A stretch of DNA of 7,718 nucleotides, from positions 1-7,718 of the forward strand of contig JAMWBP010000023.1 in the NCBI GenBank assembly GCA_023819365.1, written 5' to 3'. Origin of the DNA: Candidatus Omnitrophota bacterium. GTDB lineage: Bacteria; Ratteibacteria; UBA8468; B48-G9; JAFGKM01. Positions 7,697-7,718 of the stretch are shown in pieces (position 1 is the first letter of the stretch; every line of letters begins with the position of its first letter). Under the pieces are notes generated by a model, which did not search any database, was not told the origin of the DNA, and saw only the letters and a list, made by a program, of their open reading frames with translations. Both the position numbers and the translations under genes were made by a program.

Positions 7697-7718
7697 ATGA
7701 TAATAAATATATCACATA
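7697..7718 (+). CDS. Probable start of the partner ABC permease (partial)
   Basis: An ATG 4 bases after the ATPase stop opens a frame that stays open to the window edge and reads MIINISH. The purine-rich sequence GGATGAAAAG (7687-7696) precedes it and contains a weak binding site. MacB-type permeases typically begin with a short amphipathic N-terminus of this kind before the first membrane helix, and the gene order predicts a permease here. Only seven codons are visible, so the call rests on context, not on homology. The alternative ATG at 7689 stops after three codons. Confidence 0.45.

Noticed and set aside
1..7718. Apparent absence of TCGA and CTAG
   Set aside because: Neither was seen by eye, but TCGA has a small expected count because TCG itself is rare here (about 16 occurrences), and CTAG is rare in many bacteria. 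Neither is as compelling as the GATC deficit.

Overview
The window is a densely packed, AT-rich bacterial segment in which every credible gene reads on the + strand. Seven genes and the probable start of an eighth follow each other with gaps of 3 to 53 bases, or overlaps of 29 and 35 bases. No RNA gene, insertion sequence, CRISPR array or convincing terminator is visible, and no stretch longer than 53 bases lacks a gene. The host is almost certainly diderm (Gram-negative type): it encodes an outer-membrane TolC-type channel, a periplasmic adaptor and a type IV pilus retraction-type ATPase. Codon use is AT-rich, with many ATA, AGA and AAA codons. Phylum cannot be fixed from the window. The TolC lipoprotein and its adaptor resemble, from memory only, versions in the PVC/Omnitrophota-like candidate phyla, and this is a weak inference.

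Layout: (1) positions 1-566 hold the C-terminal half of a PilT/PilU-type secretion ATPase. (2) 538-1260 encode a CPBP (Abi/Rce1-type) intramembrane protease that starts inside the pilT end. (3) 1274-2530 encode PurD, the GAR synthetase of purine synthesis, starting at GTG. (4) 2545-3633 encode a Gfo/Idh/MocA-type NAD(P)-dependent sugar oxidoreductase. (5) 3687-5261 encode a TolC-family outer-membrane lipoprotein. (6) 5227-7005 encode an HlyD/MacA-type membrane-fusion adaptor. (7) 7009-7692 encode a MacB/LolD-type ABC ATPase. (8) 7697 to the window end is the probable first seven codons of the partner ABC permease.

Functionally there are two blocks. Genes 1-4 look like a housekeeping run with no shared pathway: pilus motor, membrane protease, purine enzyme and sugar dehydrogenase. 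Genes 5-8 form a coherent MacAB-TolC-like tripartite ABC export system in the order outer-membrane channel, adaptor, ATPase, permease. The 53-base gap before gene 5 is the only place where a new transcription unit could begin without overlapping a gene.

The most striking signal is compositional. The tetranucleotide GATC occurs only once in 7,718 bases, at 527-530, although GAT occurs about 170 times. Asp codons followed by C are consistently written GAC. This suggests selection against GATC, for example from a restriction system. No undescribed multi-gene system could be identified with confidence.
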